DNA of 64,000 nt from Pandoraea oxalativorans (GTDB lineage: Bacteria; Pseudomonadota; Gammaproteobacteria; Burkholderiales; Burkholderiaceae), in the NCBI RefSeq assembly GCF_000972785.3, contig NZ_CP011253.3:4836001-4900000 (forward strand), in the 5' to 3' direction. This document shows, piece by piece, positions 41,666-50,448 of this stretch. How positions within the stretch are numbered: the first letter of the stretch is position 1; each line of letters begins with the position of its first letter. The notes beneath the pieces were generated by a model, which was not told where the DNA came from, made no database searches, and worked only from the letters and a program-made list of their open reading frames with translations. The position numbers and the translations under genes are program-made.

Positions 41666-42403
41666 ATGCCTCGCTTTTTCATCGATGCGCCGCTGCATGC
41701 CGGCGCCCTCCTCGACCTTCCGGACTCGGTCGTTCGCCACGCCCAGGTCCTGCGCCTGAAGACAGGCGATACGCTCACGCTATTCAATGGCACGGGCGGC
41801 GAATATCCCGCAGTACTGACGACGCTGGAAAAGCGTCACGCGACGGCGCAGCTGGGTGAGCACGACCGTCGCGAAGCCGAGCCCCCCTATCGCATTACGT
41901 TGGCGCAAGGCATCGCAGGCGGCGACAAAATGGACTGGCTCATCGAGAAAGCCATCGAGCTCGGCGTGACGGAAATTCAACCGCTCGCGACGGAACGTTC
42001 GGTCATTCGCCTAGAAGGGGAGCGCGCCGCCAAACGCGTCGCGCACTGGCAAGCGCTAGTGCAAGCCGCGTGCGAACAGTGCGGACGAAATCGAGTGCCG
42101 AAGGTGCTGCCGATCCGTCCGATTACGGCATGGCTCGGTGACAGGGATGTCATAAAGAGTGAGGGATGGCGTGTGCTATTGTCACCTCGAGCAGACAGCG
42201 GATTCGATTCGCTACCGCTGGACGTGCCGTCCGCGCCTGGCGTTCTGCTCTTCGGCCCCGAAGGTGGGCTGGCACCTCAGGAGGAAGCGCTCGCGCGGCA
42301 GGCCGGATTTTCGGCCATCCGTCTTGGCGAGCGCATTCTTCGGACCGAAACGGCGGGCATGGCAGTCCTCGCTGCATTGGCCGCTCGCTGGGGCGGATGG
42401 TAA
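41666..42403 (+). CDS. rsmE: 16S rRNA (uracil1498-N3)-methyltransferase
   Basis: RsmE methylates U1498 of 16S rRNA. The 245-residue product has an N-terminal PUA-like domain (MPRFFIDAPL and RHAQVLRLKTGDTLTLFNG), the ITLAQGIAGGDKMDWLIEKA block, and the SPOUT knot with LFGPEGGLAPQEEALA and RLGERILRTETAGMAVLAAL. The ATG at 41666 matches the family start; an earlier in-frame start would add 45 unrelated residues. It follows the VOC gene by 118 bases on the same strand. Confidence 0.94.
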   Translation: MPRFFIDAPLHAGALLDLPDSVVRHAQVLRLKTGDTLTLFNGTGGEYPAVLTTLEKRHATAQLGEHDRREAEPPYRITLAQGIAGGDKMDWLIEKAIELGVTEIQPLATERSVIRLEGERAAKRVAHWQALVQAACEQCGRNRVPKVLPIRPITAWLGDRDVIKSEGWRVLLSPRADSGFDSLPLDVPSAPGVLLFGPEGGLAPQEEALARQAGFSAIRLGERILRTETAGMAVLAALAARWGGW

Positions 42404-42453
42404 GCATCGATGATTCGAGAAAACGGCCTCACAAGCCTTAAGGAGTAATCGTC

Positions 42454-43086
42454 ATGGGTATCCTCGACAACATTCTCGGTAGTGGGTCCGGCAATCAGGC
42501 CGGTGGCGGCGGTTTCAGCACGAAGACTATGTTGCTGATGGGCTTGCTGGCGATGATTGCCAGCCGCTCGGGTGGCGCTCAGGGTCAGGGTGGTGAAGGC
42601 GGAGGTTTGCTCGGCGGCCTCGGTGGCGCCCTTGGCGGCATGCTCGGTGGCGGCGCGGCAGGCGGTGCCGGTGGTGCGGGCGGTCTGGGCGATTTACTTG
42701 GCAGACTACTCGGCGGCGCACAGTCGCCTGCGGCAGGTGCACCGGGGGCACCGGATGGCGGTCTGCTAGGACAACTCGGCGGGTTGGGCGGTCTGGCGCA
42801 AGTGCTGAACCAGGGAGGCTTGGGCGAAGCCGTTAACTCCTGGGTCGGCACGGGTGCCAATCAGGCGGTCAGGGCCGACCAGGTCGCGCAAGCGCTCGGC
42901 CCCGGCGGTCAGTTACAGCAATTGGCAAGCTCGGCGGGCGTCTCGGAAAGCGAAGCGGCACAGGAGTTGTCGGATCTGCTGCCCAAGGTCGTCAATCAGT
43001 TGACGCCGAACGGCTCGCTGCCGCAAGGCTCGCTGGATCTGGCTTCACTGGCTCAACAGTTCCTCGGCCGCAACCACACCGGCTGA
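42454..43086 (+). CDS. YidB-family (DUF937) glycine-rich protein
   Basis: A 210-residue protein with the YidB start MGILDNILGS, a glycine/alanine-rich middle (about residues 15-105), and the conserved C-terminal helical part GLGEAVNSWVGTGANQAV, then LAQQFLGRN. The family is widespread and its function is not established. An AAGGAG ribosome-binding site lies eight bases before the ATG and a terminator follows the stop, so it is probably expressed as a single gene or from rsmE. Confidence 0.85.
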   Translation: MGILDNILGSGSGNQAGGGGFSTKTMLLMGLLAMIASRSGGAQGQGGEGGGLLGGLGGALGGMLGGGAAGGAGGAGGLGDLLGRLLGGAQSPAAGAPGAPDGGLLGQLGGLGGLAQVLNQGGLGEAVNSWVGTGANQAVRADQVAQALGPGGQLQQLASSAGVSESEAAQELSDLLPKVVNQLTPNGSLPQGSLDLASLAQQFLGRNHTG

Positions 43087-43110
43087 CTTGCAACGAACGG
43101 CCGGAAACGA

Positions 43111-43137
43111 AAAAGGTCCGCAGTGCGGACCTTTTTC
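43111..43137 (+). terminator. Terminator after the YidB-family gene
   Basis: Perfect 11-base arms AAAAGGTCCGC and GCGGACCTTTT around AGT, followed by T-rich sequence. The A-rich left side could also serve the minus strand, where the barstar gene ends at 43252. Confidence 0.9.
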
Positions 43138-43251
43138 TTGCGCTTCGCCTACAGAAACCGCGGGGAACCTGCCGTTATCCGCGACAAAGCGATGTTCGCG
43201 GACCTTTCACGGGCGTTTTGGGGACGTTTTCCGTCAGACGATACGTGAGTC

Positions 43252-43800
43252 TTAGGCAAACGAGTAGAAAACGCGGAAGCTCACGCGACGCTCGCTCCAG
43301 AACTCGGCGGTATCGCGAAACACTTCAAGCAGGGTCTCGCGGCCATCCTTGTCGAATTTGGTGACGACCGGCAAGCCTTCCAGCACGACGACAAACCCGG
43401 GTTGCGGCCCGCAGTGGGCGACCAGATCGGTCAGACAATCATGCAACGCGTCGTAATTCTTTCCGAAATGCTTCGGGAAGAGGAACGATGTGGCGATCGT
43501 CCCGAGCACTTCCGCCTTGCTTTGTGCATGCGAGCAATTGGCATAGAGGAAGTGCTGTCCGAGCCGCTCGGCTTCCGCCGCCAGTTCCGGCACGCGGAAT
43601 GCACGGATCGACTGCACGATGTTCGGCCTCACGGCCTGGAAAAGACTCATATCTCCCTCTTCCGATAGGCTACGGCGATGGCCAGCCCGCGCGACAGCAT
43701 GCAGGCCCAGCACCTGCTTGAACAAGTTGCCCTCGCCCGCACCGAATGGATCTGCCATAAGATCTTTCCCGCGTTCTTGTGCGAAAACCGGCTCACTCAT
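43252..43800 (-). CDS. Barstar-family RNase inhibitor with N-terminal extension
   Basis: A 182-residue cytoplasmic protein whose C-terminal part is a barstar fold. The key inhibitory helix reads HFGKNYDALHDCLTDL, matching barstar: Asp117 and Asp121 correspond to the two acidic residues that plug the RNase active site, and His120 sits where barstar has Trp. About 70 extra residues precede the fold, whereas classical barstar is about 90 in all. The gene starts 7 bases after the stop of the exported RNase gene on the same strand, so the two form a toxin-inhibitor pair. The start at 43800 has AGGGA about 11 bases upstream; internal ATGs at codons 15 and 51 are possible. Confidence 0.88.
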   Translation of the reverse strand: MSEPVFAQERGKDLMADPFGAGEGNLFKQVLGLHAVARAGHRRSLSEEGDMSLFQAVRPNIVQSIRAFRVPELAAEAERLGQHFLYANCSHAQSKAEVLGTIATSFLFPKHFGKNYDALHDCLTDLVAHCGPQPGFVVVLEGLPVVTKFDKDGRETLLEVFRDTAEFWSERRVSFRVFYSFA

Positions 43801-43807
43801 ACTGCTG

Positions 43808-44209
43808 TCATTCCCTTATTCGTCTAAAGCTGTTGTAGTGGTCTTGGGTGTAGTAACACGGCTCGACCGCACGTTGGTTACCGCCACAGATGATGCGCCT
43901 GGCACCTCTATTGCGGGCACCGGGAGTCGGCACCGTATATTCATGGTAATAGCCACGCGGCATTTTGGGCAGGCGCTTTTCGTAGTTCCCGAACGTGATG
44001 CCATCTTTGGCATAGGGAAACGGCCCGCCCTGGGCAATCAGCGTCAGCGTGCGCTGCGCTTCGCGAGGCAACTCGGCAACGGAGACCGTTGCTGTTTGAT
44101 CCGTGACGTATGGCGCGGTTTCGCGCGCCACAGCGTTAGCCCCCAGAAAGACACTTCCCGCCGCAGCCAGTGCCACGATGCTCCGATGAAGCCAACGTGC
44201 CATTGTCAT
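43808..44209 (-). CDS. Exported barnase-type ribonuclease (N1/T1 superfamily)
   Basis: A 133-residue guanyl-specific-type RNase precursor. A signal peptide spans about residues 1-28 (basic MARWLHR, hydrophobic IVALAAAGSVFLG, cleavage near ANAVA). The mature part follows the microbial RNase pattern: LPREAQRTLTLIAQGGPF, then FGNYEKRLP, the base-catalyst Glu90 in YYHEYTVPTPG, Arg104/105 in GARRIICGG and the acid His124 in QDHYNSF. All three catalytic residues are therefore present. Two Cys (108 and 118) could form a disulfide in the periplasm. The barstar gene follows 7 bases later and would protect the cell before export. Confidence 0.88.
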   Translation of the reverse strand: MTMARWLHRSIVALAAAGSVFLGANAVARETAPYVTDQTATVSVAELPREAQRTLTLIAQGGPFPYAKDGITFGNYEKRLPKMPRGYYHEYTVPTPGARNRGARRIICGGNQRAVEPCYYTQDHYNSFRRIRE

Positions 44210-44271
44210 AGCTAGCTGTCGCCCGGCGCGGCGTTGCGCTACCGGCCCGTTCTGGTGGGTGAAGCCGTAAG

Positions 44272-44298
44272 ATTATCGCTATTGGTCATCAGAATCAA
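44272..44298 (-). promoter_or_regulatory. Candidate promoter of the RNase-barstar operon
   Basis: Minus-strand TTGATT (44293-44298) and GATAAT (44272-44277), with a rather short 15-base spacing. Transcription would start about 55 bases before the RNase ATG, in the AT-rich spacer. Confidence 0.35.
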
Positions 44299-44418
44299 TG
44301 TCGGCTTACATTTTGCAACCAAACTACTCAACAAATTCACGAAAACACAAGGATTTTCACGACAGTAAGCACACACATCGAGATATACGATGCCAAAAAA
44401 TGCATCGCCCTCATAACA

Positions 44419-44450
44419 AAACGCCGCGCCTGAAGGGGCGCGGCGTTTCT
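44419..44450. terminator. Terminator downstream of maeB (probably bidirectional)
   Basis: Perfect 12-base arms AAACGCCGCGCC and GGCGCGGCGTTT around a six-base loop. On the minus strand, the direction of maeB, the stem is followed by TTTGTTAT; on the plus strand by CTTTCTTAT. Its position 125 bases after the maeB stop suits that transcript. Confidence 0.8.
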
Positions 44451-44572
44451 TTCTTATATCCGCTAACGGGGACCAAACCGCTGCGAACCACCGGGTGCTG
44501 ACGTTAAATCAGTCGCCTCGGTCTGCGCTGCCGGTTCGGCCCGCTCGAACCAGTCGATCGAGCTTCGTCGGT

Positions 44573-46876
44573 TCACCGTCCCTGTTGTTGCGCGGCTGCG
44601 TCGGCCACGACCAGCGCCACCATATTGATAATGCGACGCACCGTCGCCGATTCGGTCAGAATGTGCACCGGCTTTGCCGCACCCAGCAGAATCGGCCCGA
44701 TCGCCACGTTGTTACCGGCAGCGGTCTTGAGCAGGTTGTAGGCAATGTTGGCGGCGTCGATATTCGGCATTACCAGCAAGTTGGCCGCGCCGGTCAGGGT
44801 CGAATCCGGCATGATGCGCGCGCGCAACTCCGGGTCCAATGCACAATCACCGTGCATTTCGCCGTCAACCTCCAATTCTGGCGCACGCTCCTGCAGGATC
44901 TCCAGCGTTTCGCGCATCTTGCGGGCGCAAATCGCATCGCTCGTACCAAAGTTCGAATGCGACAGGAGCGCGACCTTCGGCTGGATACCGAAGCGACGAA
45001 TCTCGTCCGCAGCCATCAGCGTGATTTCGGCTAGTTGCTCCGCCGTCGGGTCCTGATTGATGTGGGTGTCGACCAGGAAGAGCTGACGATTCGGCAGAAC
45101 CAGCGCGTTCATTGCGCCATAGACGTTGCCGCCTTCACGCTTGCCGATGACACGGTCGATAAAGTGCAAATGACGTCCCGGCGTCGAGACCGTGCCGCAG
45201 ATCATGCCATCCGCTTCGCCCTTGCTCACCAGCATGGCCGCGATCAGCGTCGTGCGGCGGCGCATTTCCACGCGCGCGTAGGACGCCGTGACGCCCTTGC
45301 GATTCGTCAGACGGTGATACGTTTCCCAGTAATCGCGATAGCGCTCGTCGTGTTCCGGGTTGACCACGGTGAAGTCGACGCCAGGCGTGAGGCGCAGACC
45401 ATATTGCTGTATGCGATGCTCGATCACGGCCGGGCGACCCACGAGCACTGGCGTTGCGACGCGCTCGTCCACGAGCACTTGCACGGCGCGCAGCACACGT
45501 TCCTCTTCACCCTCGGCGAAGGCGATGCGCTTCTTATCGGCCGGCACGCTACGCGCCACCGAGAATAGCGGCTTCATCAGACCGCCACTGTGATACACGA
45601 ACTGCTGAAGCGACTGCGAATAGGCGTCGATGTCCGCCAACGGGCGCGTTGCCACGCCGGCCGCCATCGCGGCTTCGGCCACGGCGGTGGCGACCTTCAC
45701 CAACAGACGAGGATCGAAAGGCTTCGGAATCAGGTATTCCGGGCCGAACGACAGGTTCTTGATGCCGTACGCCGAAGCCACGATATCGCTCTGCTCCTGA
45801 CGCGCCAACTCGGCGAGCGCGTTCACGGCCGCGATTTCCATCGAACGCGTGATCGTCGTCGCACCGACGTCGATCGCGCCACGGAAAATGAACGGGAAGC
45901 ACAGCACATTGTTGACCTGGTTCGGATAGTCCGTGCGTCCCGTCGCCATCACGCAATCCGGACGCACTTCCTTCGCCAGTTCCGGCGTGATTTCCGGATT
46001 CGGGTTGGCCAGCGCGAAGATCAGCGGCTTATCCGCCATCGTCTTCACCATTTCCGGCTTCAGCACACCGGCGGCCGACAACCCAAGGAACACGTCGGCA
46101 CCGCCGATCACGTCGGCCAGACCGCGGGCTTCCGTCTTCTGCGAGAAGCGAATCTTCTCGGGGTCCATCAGTTCGGTACGCCCCTCGTACACGACCCCGG
46201 CCAGATCCGTCACCCAGATATTCTCGATGGGCAGCCCCATGTCCACGAGCAGATCCAGACAGGCGAGTGCTGCCGCACCTGCGCCCGACGTCACGACCTT
46301 GACCGATGCCAGGTCCTTGTTAACGACCTTCAACCCGTTAATAAGCGCCGCCGCCACCACGATGGCCGTGCCGTGCTGATCGTCGTGGAAGACCGGAATC
46401 TTCATGCGCTCGCGCAACTTGCGTTCCACGATGAAGCATTCGGGGGCCTTGATGTCCTCGAGGTTGATCGCGCCAAACGTCGGTTCGAGCGCCGCGATGA
46501 TGTCGACCAGCTTCTCCGGGTCCTTCTCCGCGATCTCGATGTCGAACACATCGATATTGGCGAACTTCTTGAACAGCACGCCCTTGCCTTCCATCACCGG
46601 CTTCGACGCCAGCGGCCCGATATCGCCAAGGCCGAGCACGGCGGTGCCGTTCGTAATCACGCCGACCAGATTGCCGCGCGCCGTGTAGCGCGAAGCATTG
46701 AGCGGATCTACGACGATTTCCTCACACGCCGCCGCGACGCCCGGCGAGTACGCCAGCGCCAGATCGCGCTGGTTCAACAACTGCTTGGTCGGCGCGATAG
46801 CGATTTTGCCGGGGGTGGGGAATTCGTGATACTCGAGCGCAGCTTCGCGCAGTTTCGGATCGATCGGCGTGGGCAT
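44573..46876 (-). CDS. maeB: NADP-dependent malic enzyme (MaeB type, with phosphotransacetylase-like domain)
   Basis: Converts malate to pyruvate and CO2 with NADP, an anaplerotic and NADPH-producing step. The 767-residue product has an N-terminal malic enzyme domain ([48 protein letters not shown]) and, from about residue 430, a phosphate acetyltransferase-like domain ([17 protein letters not shown] and [21 protein letters not shown]). In MaeB this second domain is regulatory, with acetyl-CoA as inhibitor, rather than clearly catalytic. Divergent from thiL; a terminator hairpin follows at 44419. Confidence 0.95.
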   Translation of the reverse strand: MPTPIDPKLREAALEYHEFPTPGKIAIAPTKQLLNQRDLALAYSPGVAAACEEIVVDPLNASRYTARGNLVGVITNGTAVLGLGDIGPLASKPVMEGKGVLFKKFANIDVFDIEIAEKDPEKLVDIIAALEPTFGAINLEDIKAPECFIVERKLRERMKIPVFHDDQHGTAIVVAAALINGLKVVNKDLASVKVVTSGAGAAALACLDLLVDMGLPIENIWVTDLAGVVYEGRTELMDPEKIRFSQKTEARGLADVIGGADVFLGLSAAGVLKPEMVKTMADKPLIFALANPNPEITPELAKEVRPDCVMATGRTDYPNQVNNVLCFPFIFRGAIDVGATTITRSMEIAAVNALAELARQEQSDIVASAYGIKNLSFGPEYLIPKPFDPRLLVKVATAVAEAAMAAGVATRPLADIDAYSQSLQQFVYHSGGLMKPLFSVARSVPADKKRIAFAEGEEERVLRAVQVLVDERVATPVLVGRPAVIEHRIQQYGLRLTPGVDFTVVNPEHDERYRDYWETYHRLTNRKGVTASYARVEMRRRTTLIAAMLVSKGEADGMICGTVSTPGRHLHFIDRVIGKREGGNVYGAMNALVLPNRQLFLVDTHINQDPTAEQLAEITLMAADEIRRFGIQPKVALLSHSNFGTSDAICARKMRETLEILQERAPELEVDGEMHGDCALDPELRARIMPDSTLTGAANLLVMPNIDAANIAYNLLKTAAGNNVAIGPILLGAAKPVHILTESATVRRIINMVALVVADAAAQQQGR

Positions 46877-47205
46877 GAGGGGAAGCTCTTGGCGAACAGG
46901 AGGGTCAAATTTTCAGTGCGAATTGTAGCCCTATTTATTCACGTCATTTATGCAAAAAACGGATAACGGCGACGCTCGCAGTGAAGCAATTCCAACCCGA
47001 TAGTGGCGAATATCCGGCGCAAACTCAACGCTGCATTGCAGCATTGAGCGCGTTTTCGGACAACGGATGAAAAACCGGTAGGGTGTTGTCCGAGACCGGC
47101 ATGAGAAGGCATCCGAAAACGGAGCCCAAGCCCGCTTACCCGCTTGGGAAACCCACCACGCCCTCTTAGAATAGGGGTTTGCGTCGTATCACTGCCTCGT
47201 TGCCC
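46877..47205. other. Divergent intergenic region between maeB and thiL
   Basis: A 329-base spacer. On the thiL side it holds a good sigma-70 promoter (47144-47172). On the maeB side a minus-strand TACAAT (46922-46927) is a -10 candidate without a good -35. An imperfect inverted repeat with 11-base arms and one mismatch spans 47024-47048 in between, and could be a regulatory site. No gene is seen. Confidence 0.5.
47144..47172 (+). promoter_or_regulatory. Sigma-70-type promoter of thiL-pgpA-pncC
   Basis: TTGGGA (47144-47149) and TAGAAT (47167-47172) with an optimal 17-base spacer; four and five of six consensus matches. The predicted transcript starts near 47179, about 27 bases before the ATG at 47206, which supports that start codon. 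Confidence 0.6.
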
Positions 47206-48204
47206 ATGACCTCACATCCCACCTCGTCGTCGCTGTCCGAGTTTTCGCTGATCGACCGCTTCTTTGCGGGAGCAACGCACCAGGGCGAGCATGTGACGCT
47301 CGGTATCGGCGACGATTGCGCTCTGGTGCGTGCGCCGGCGGGTGAACAACTGGCGATCTCGACCGACATGCTCGTGGAAGGCCGCCATTTCTTTGCGGAT
47401 GTCGATCCCCGTGCGCTCGGCCACAAGACGCTCGCCGTGAACCTTTCGGATCTGGCCGCGATGGGCGCACGACCGCTGGGGTTCACGCTGGCGCTTGCGT
47501 TGCCCGACAGCGATCCGGCGTGGCTCGGTCCGTTTGCGGAGGGCCTCGCCGAACTCGCGGACCGTTACGCTTGCCCGCTCGTCGGCGGCGACACGACACG
47601 CGGCCCGCGCAATCTCTGCGTGACGGTCTTTGGCAGCGTGCCCGGCGCACAGGCGCTACGTCGGGATGCGGCGCAACCGGGGGACGACATCTGGGTCTCC
47701 GGCACGCTTGGCGATGCGCGCCTCGCGCTCGGCGCGCTGCGCGGCGAATGGTCGTTGCAGGAGAGTGAACTCGCGCTCGTGCGCCGGGCGATGGATTGGC
47801 CGGAACCGCAAGTGAAGCTCGGGCTGGCATTGCGCGGTGTGGCGCGCGCTGCGCTGGATATCTCGGACGGCCTGATCGGCGACCTCGGGCATATTCTCGA
47901 ACGATCCTCGATGCGCGCGAGCATCGATGTCGATGCGCTGCCACGCTCGGATTTGCTCGGCACGCAGTCCTCAGACATTCAGCGGCTTTGCACGCTCGCC
48001 GGAGGCGACGACTACCAGCTTTGTTTCTGCGCCGATGTCACACAACGCGGGCGAATCGACGTGATCGGCGACGAACTCGGGATACGTGTCACTCGTATCG
48101 GTACAATAGCGCTTCCCGACGCGCGCCGAACGATGCTGCATCTCCATGACAATACGGGCGCAAGCGTCGCTGCCGATTTCAAAAGTTTCGACCATTTCCA
48201 ATGA
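47206..48204 (+). CDS. thiL: Thiamine-monophosphate kinase
   Basis: ThiL phosphorylates thiamine monophosphate to the active diphosphate cofactor. The product of about 332 residues has SEFSLIDRFFAG, the Mg/ATP motif LGIGDDCALV, the STDMLVEGRHF and KTLAVNLSDLAAMGARPLG blocks, LVGGDTTRG and DISDGLIGDLGHIL. The ATG at 47206 is chosen because a promoter with its start site near 47179 lies directly upstream; it lacks a clear ribosome-binding site. The stop overlaps the pgpA start (ATGA). Confidence 0.95.
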   Translation: MTSHPTSSSLSEFSLIDRFFAGATHQGEHVTLGIGDDCALVRAPAGEQLAISTDMLVEGRHFFADVDPRALGHKTLAVNLSDLAAMGARPLGFTLALALPDSDPAWLGPFAEGLAELADRYACPLVGGDTTRGPRNLCVTVFGSVPGAQALRRDAAQPGDDIWVSGTLGDARLALGALRGEWSLQESELALVRRAMDWPEPQVKLGLALRGVARAALDISDGLIGDLGHILERSSMRASIDVDALPRSDLLGTQSSDIQRLCTLAGGDDYQLCFCADVTQRGRIDVIGDELGIRVTRIGTIALPDARRTMLHLHDNTGASVAADFKSFDHFQ

Positions 48205-48722
48205 GCACTGATCAACCGGCCGCCGTCAATCCGGGCAGCGGCCCGCGCCGGCCGAACTCGCGTTTCCTGCTGTCGCACCCCGTCCATCTGTTTTCGCTCG
48301 GCTTCGGCACGGGCTTGTCGTCGTTCGCACCAGGCACGGTGGGAACGCTTTTCGGCTGGGCCTCATATCTGGTGCTGAACCTGTATCTGACGGTGACGGG
48401 CTGGGCGGTGCTGATCGCCGCCGCCATCATCGGCGGCATCTGGATCTGCGGCTTTACCGCACGCAAGCTTGGCGTGCAGGACCCGAGCGCTGTCGTGTGG
48501 GACGAGATCGTCGCGTTCTGGATCGTGTTGCTGCTCATCACGCCCGCGAGCTTCGTCGGTCAATTAGTCGCGTTCGTGCTGTTCCGCTTCTTCGATGCGG
48601 TCAAACCGCCGCCGATCAGCTACTTCGACCGGACCGTCAAGGGCGGTCTCGGCATCATGCTGGACGATCTGGTCGCCGCATTCTGCACGTTGCTCGTCAT
48701 TGCGCTCTGGCGCTCGATCTGA
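48201..48722 (+). CDS. pgpA: Phosphatidylglycerophosphatase A
   Basis: An inner-membrane lipid phosphatase that makes phosphatidylglycerol from its phosphate. The 173-residue product has the N-terminal motif LGFGTGLSSFAPGTVGTLF, several membrane helices, the acidic VVWDEIVAFWIVLL segment, and FFDAVKPPPISYFDR near the active site. The start overlaps the thiL stop by four bases, so translation is coupled. The order thiL-pgpA-pncC is conserved in many Proteobacteria. Confidence 0.95.
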   Translation: MSTDQPAAVNPGSGPRRPNSRFLLSHPVHLFSLGFGTGLSSFAPGTVGTLFGWASYLVLNLYLTVTGWAVLIAAAIIGGIWICGFTARKLGVQDPSAVVWDEIVAFWIVLLLITPASFVGQLVAFVLFRFFDAVKPPPISYFDRTVKGGLGIMLDDLVAAFCTLLVIALWRSI

Positions 48723-48742
48723 ATTTTTGAAGGCGTCGCCCC

Positions 48743-49246
48743 GTGGTTTCCGAACAAAATCTTCTGGCCCAATTGTCGGTGAAAGTCGGCAACCGTCTGC
48801 GCGATGAGCGCCTGCTGCTGGCAACGGCCGAATCGTGCACCGGCGGCCTCGTCGCTGCGGCCATCACCGACATCTCCGGGAGCAGCAACTGGTTCGAGCG
48901 CGGCTTCGTGACGTACTCGAATCAGGCCAAGTCCGAGATGATCGGCGTGCCGCCCGAATTGATCGACAAACACGGCGCAGTGAGTGAACCGGTAGCCCGT
49001 GCCATGGCCGAAGGGGCGCTGCTCAACAGCCGAGCGCAAATCTCGCTGTCCATCACCGGCGTGGCTGGCCCCGGTGGCGGGACGGCCGACAAGCCGGTCG
49101 GCATGGTCTGCTTCGGCTGGAGCAATCGCGTCACCACTATCGTCGAGACGAAGCATTTCAAGGGCGACCGCACGCAGGTGCGCAGTCAGGCGGCGCAATA
49201 CGCGCTGCGCGGCGTGATCGAGTTGCTCGATAAGGGTGAAGCGTAA
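48743..49246 (+). CDS. pncC: Nicotinamide-nucleotide amidohydrolase (CinA C-terminal family)
   Basis: PncC deamidates NMN to nicotinic acid mononucleotide, salvaging pyridine nucleotides released by DNA ligase. The 167-residue product is a stand-alone CinA C-terminal domain: LLLATAESCTGGLVAAAITDISGSS, WFERGFVTYSNQAKSEMIGV, ARAMAEGAL and ISLSITGVAGPGGG. The N-terminal COG1058 domain of full CinA is absent. The start is a GTG at 48743, 20 bases after pgpA. Confidence 0.92.
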   Translation: MVSEQNLLAQLSVKVGNRLRDERLLLATAESCTGGLVAAAITDISGSSNWFERGFVTYSNQAKSEMIGVPPELIDKHGAVSEPVARAMAEGALLNSRAQISLSITGVAGPGGGTADKPVGMVCFGWSNRVTTIVETKHFKGDRTQVRSQAAQYALRGVIELLDKGEA

Positions 49247-49384
49247 TCCAACGCAACCCGAAGCACCGCGACGCTTGCATTTGCCGCATCGGAGGCGTCG
49301 CAGCGGCCTAAGTCACGCCTGTGCCGCCTCCGAAGTTCCGACGTATGCGATCGGTTAGCAGGTACGTCCGACGCAGACAATAAA

Positions 49385-49420
49385 AAACAGCGCCCGCGAA
49401 TTCGCGAGGCGCTGTTTCTT
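49385..49420. terminator. Bidirectional terminator between pncC and pyrF
   Basis: Arms 49385-49398 and 49403-49417, with one bulged A at 49407 and an AATT loop, are flanked by A-rich sequence on the left and T-rich sequence on the right. It serves both convergent operons. Confidence 0.88.
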
Positions 49421-49473
49421 TGGGTGCTCACATCGATGCGTCGGGCACCGACCTCGCATGGGTCTGCGACGGT

Positions 49474-50286
49474 TCAGCGATAGGCGTTGATGCTGTCGCG
49501 CGTCTTCTGTGCCGCAGCGGCGGCGGCGGTGGCGAAGTGCTCGTCGCGGCCTGCGTAAATGATGGCACGCGACGAATTGATCATCATGCCTGCGCCATTG
49601 GCGGTGCGGCCGGCGGTCACCGTCGCCTCGACATCGCCGCCTTGCGCGCCAACGCCCGGAATCAGCAGCGGCATGTCGCCGACGAGGCTACGCACGGTGG
49701 CGATCTCCGTCGGGAACGTGGCGCCAACGACCAGGCCAATCTGACCGCTCGTATTCCACGGCCCTGCCGCCAGTCGCGCCACCGTCTGATACAGCGGCTT
49801 GCCGTCGACATCCAGGAATTGCAGATCGCTGCCGCCGGGGTTCGACGTCCGGCACAGGACGATCACGCCCTTATCGGCATGCGCGAGATACGGCTCAAGC
49901 GAATCGAAACCCATGTACGGGTTCACCGTAACGGCGTCCGCGCGATAACGTTCGAAAGCTTCGCGGGCGTATTGCTCGGCGGTGCTGCCGATATCGCCGC
50001 GCTTGGCGTCGAGAATCACCGGCAGACCCGGATGATCGGCATGAATGTGCGCGATCAGTTGTTCGAGCTGGTCTTCGGCGCGATGGGCAGCGAAATAAGC
50101 GATCTGCGGCTTGAACGCGCTGGCAAAGGGCGCGGTCGCGTCCACGATCTGACGGCAGAACTCGAAAATCGCGTCCGGTTTGCCTTGCAGATGCGCAGGA
50201 AAACGCGACGGTTCGGGGTCAAGGCCGACACACAGCAGCGAGTTGTTGCGCGTCCAGGCGGCGTTGAGAGCTTCGGTGAATGTCAT
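49474..50286 (-). CDS. pyrF: Orotidine 5'-phosphate decarboxylase (type 2)
   Basis: The last enzyme of UMP synthesis. The 270-residue product is the longer type 2 form (like Mycobacterium and eukaryotic-type lineages), with [25 protein letters not shown], the catalytic [18 protein letters not shown], and [13 protein letters not shown]. The ATG at 50286 is chosen; the frame extends further upstream without family-like sequence. It follows corA on the minus strand and ends at a shared terminator with pncC. Confidence 0.95.
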   Translation of the reverse strand: MTFTEALNAAWTRNNSLLCVGLDPEPSRFPAHLQGKPDAIFEFCRQIVDATAPFASAFKPQIAYFAAHRAEDQLEQLIAHIHADHPGLPVILDAKRGDIGSTAEQYAREAFERYRADAVTVNPYMGFDSLEPYLAHADKGVIVLCRTSNPGGSDLQFLDVDGKPLYQTVARLAAGPWNTSGQIGLVVGATFPTEIATVRSLVGDMPLLIPGVGAQGGDVEATVTAGRTANGAGMMINSSRAIIYAGRDEHFATAAAAAAQKTRDSINAYR

Positions 50287-50403
50287 GACGGGGTTCCGGC
50301 GGGGTTCCGGCGGTAGTAATCCGACGGAGAGTGATTCGAGTCTGGTTCGATCCTGCAAGGCCGCCATTTTACCTGCTCGGCGGGCCGCCCCTTGAGGACT
50401 TTC

Positions 50404-50430
50404 CGAAGGCCAGCGTTGCACCGGCCTTCG
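50404..50430. other. Inverted repeat between corA and pyrF
   Basis: Perfect eight-base arms CGAAGGCC and GGCCTTCG with an 11-base loop, just past the corA stop on the minus strand. There is no T tract. It may slow or process the corA-pyrF read-through transcript. Confidence 0.3.
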
Positions 50431-50448
50431 CAGGACTTCATGCAAGCA

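Larger units (their letters stand above)
44210..44572. other. Intergenic region upstream of the RNase-barstar pair
   Basis: A 363-base spacer, visibly more AT-rich than its neighbours between about 44270 and 44410. It contains the RNase promoter candidate (44272-44298) and a strong hairpin at 44419-44448 close to the end of maeB. The short open frames crossing it run through the hairpin and look non-coding. AT-rich leaders are common sites for nucleoid-protein silencing, but that is inference. Confidence 0.5.

Noticed and set aside
44298..44501. Small open frame (67 codons) in the RNase upstream region
   Set aside because: It runs through the strong hairpin at 44419-44448 and has no ribosome-binding site or recognisable protein pattern.
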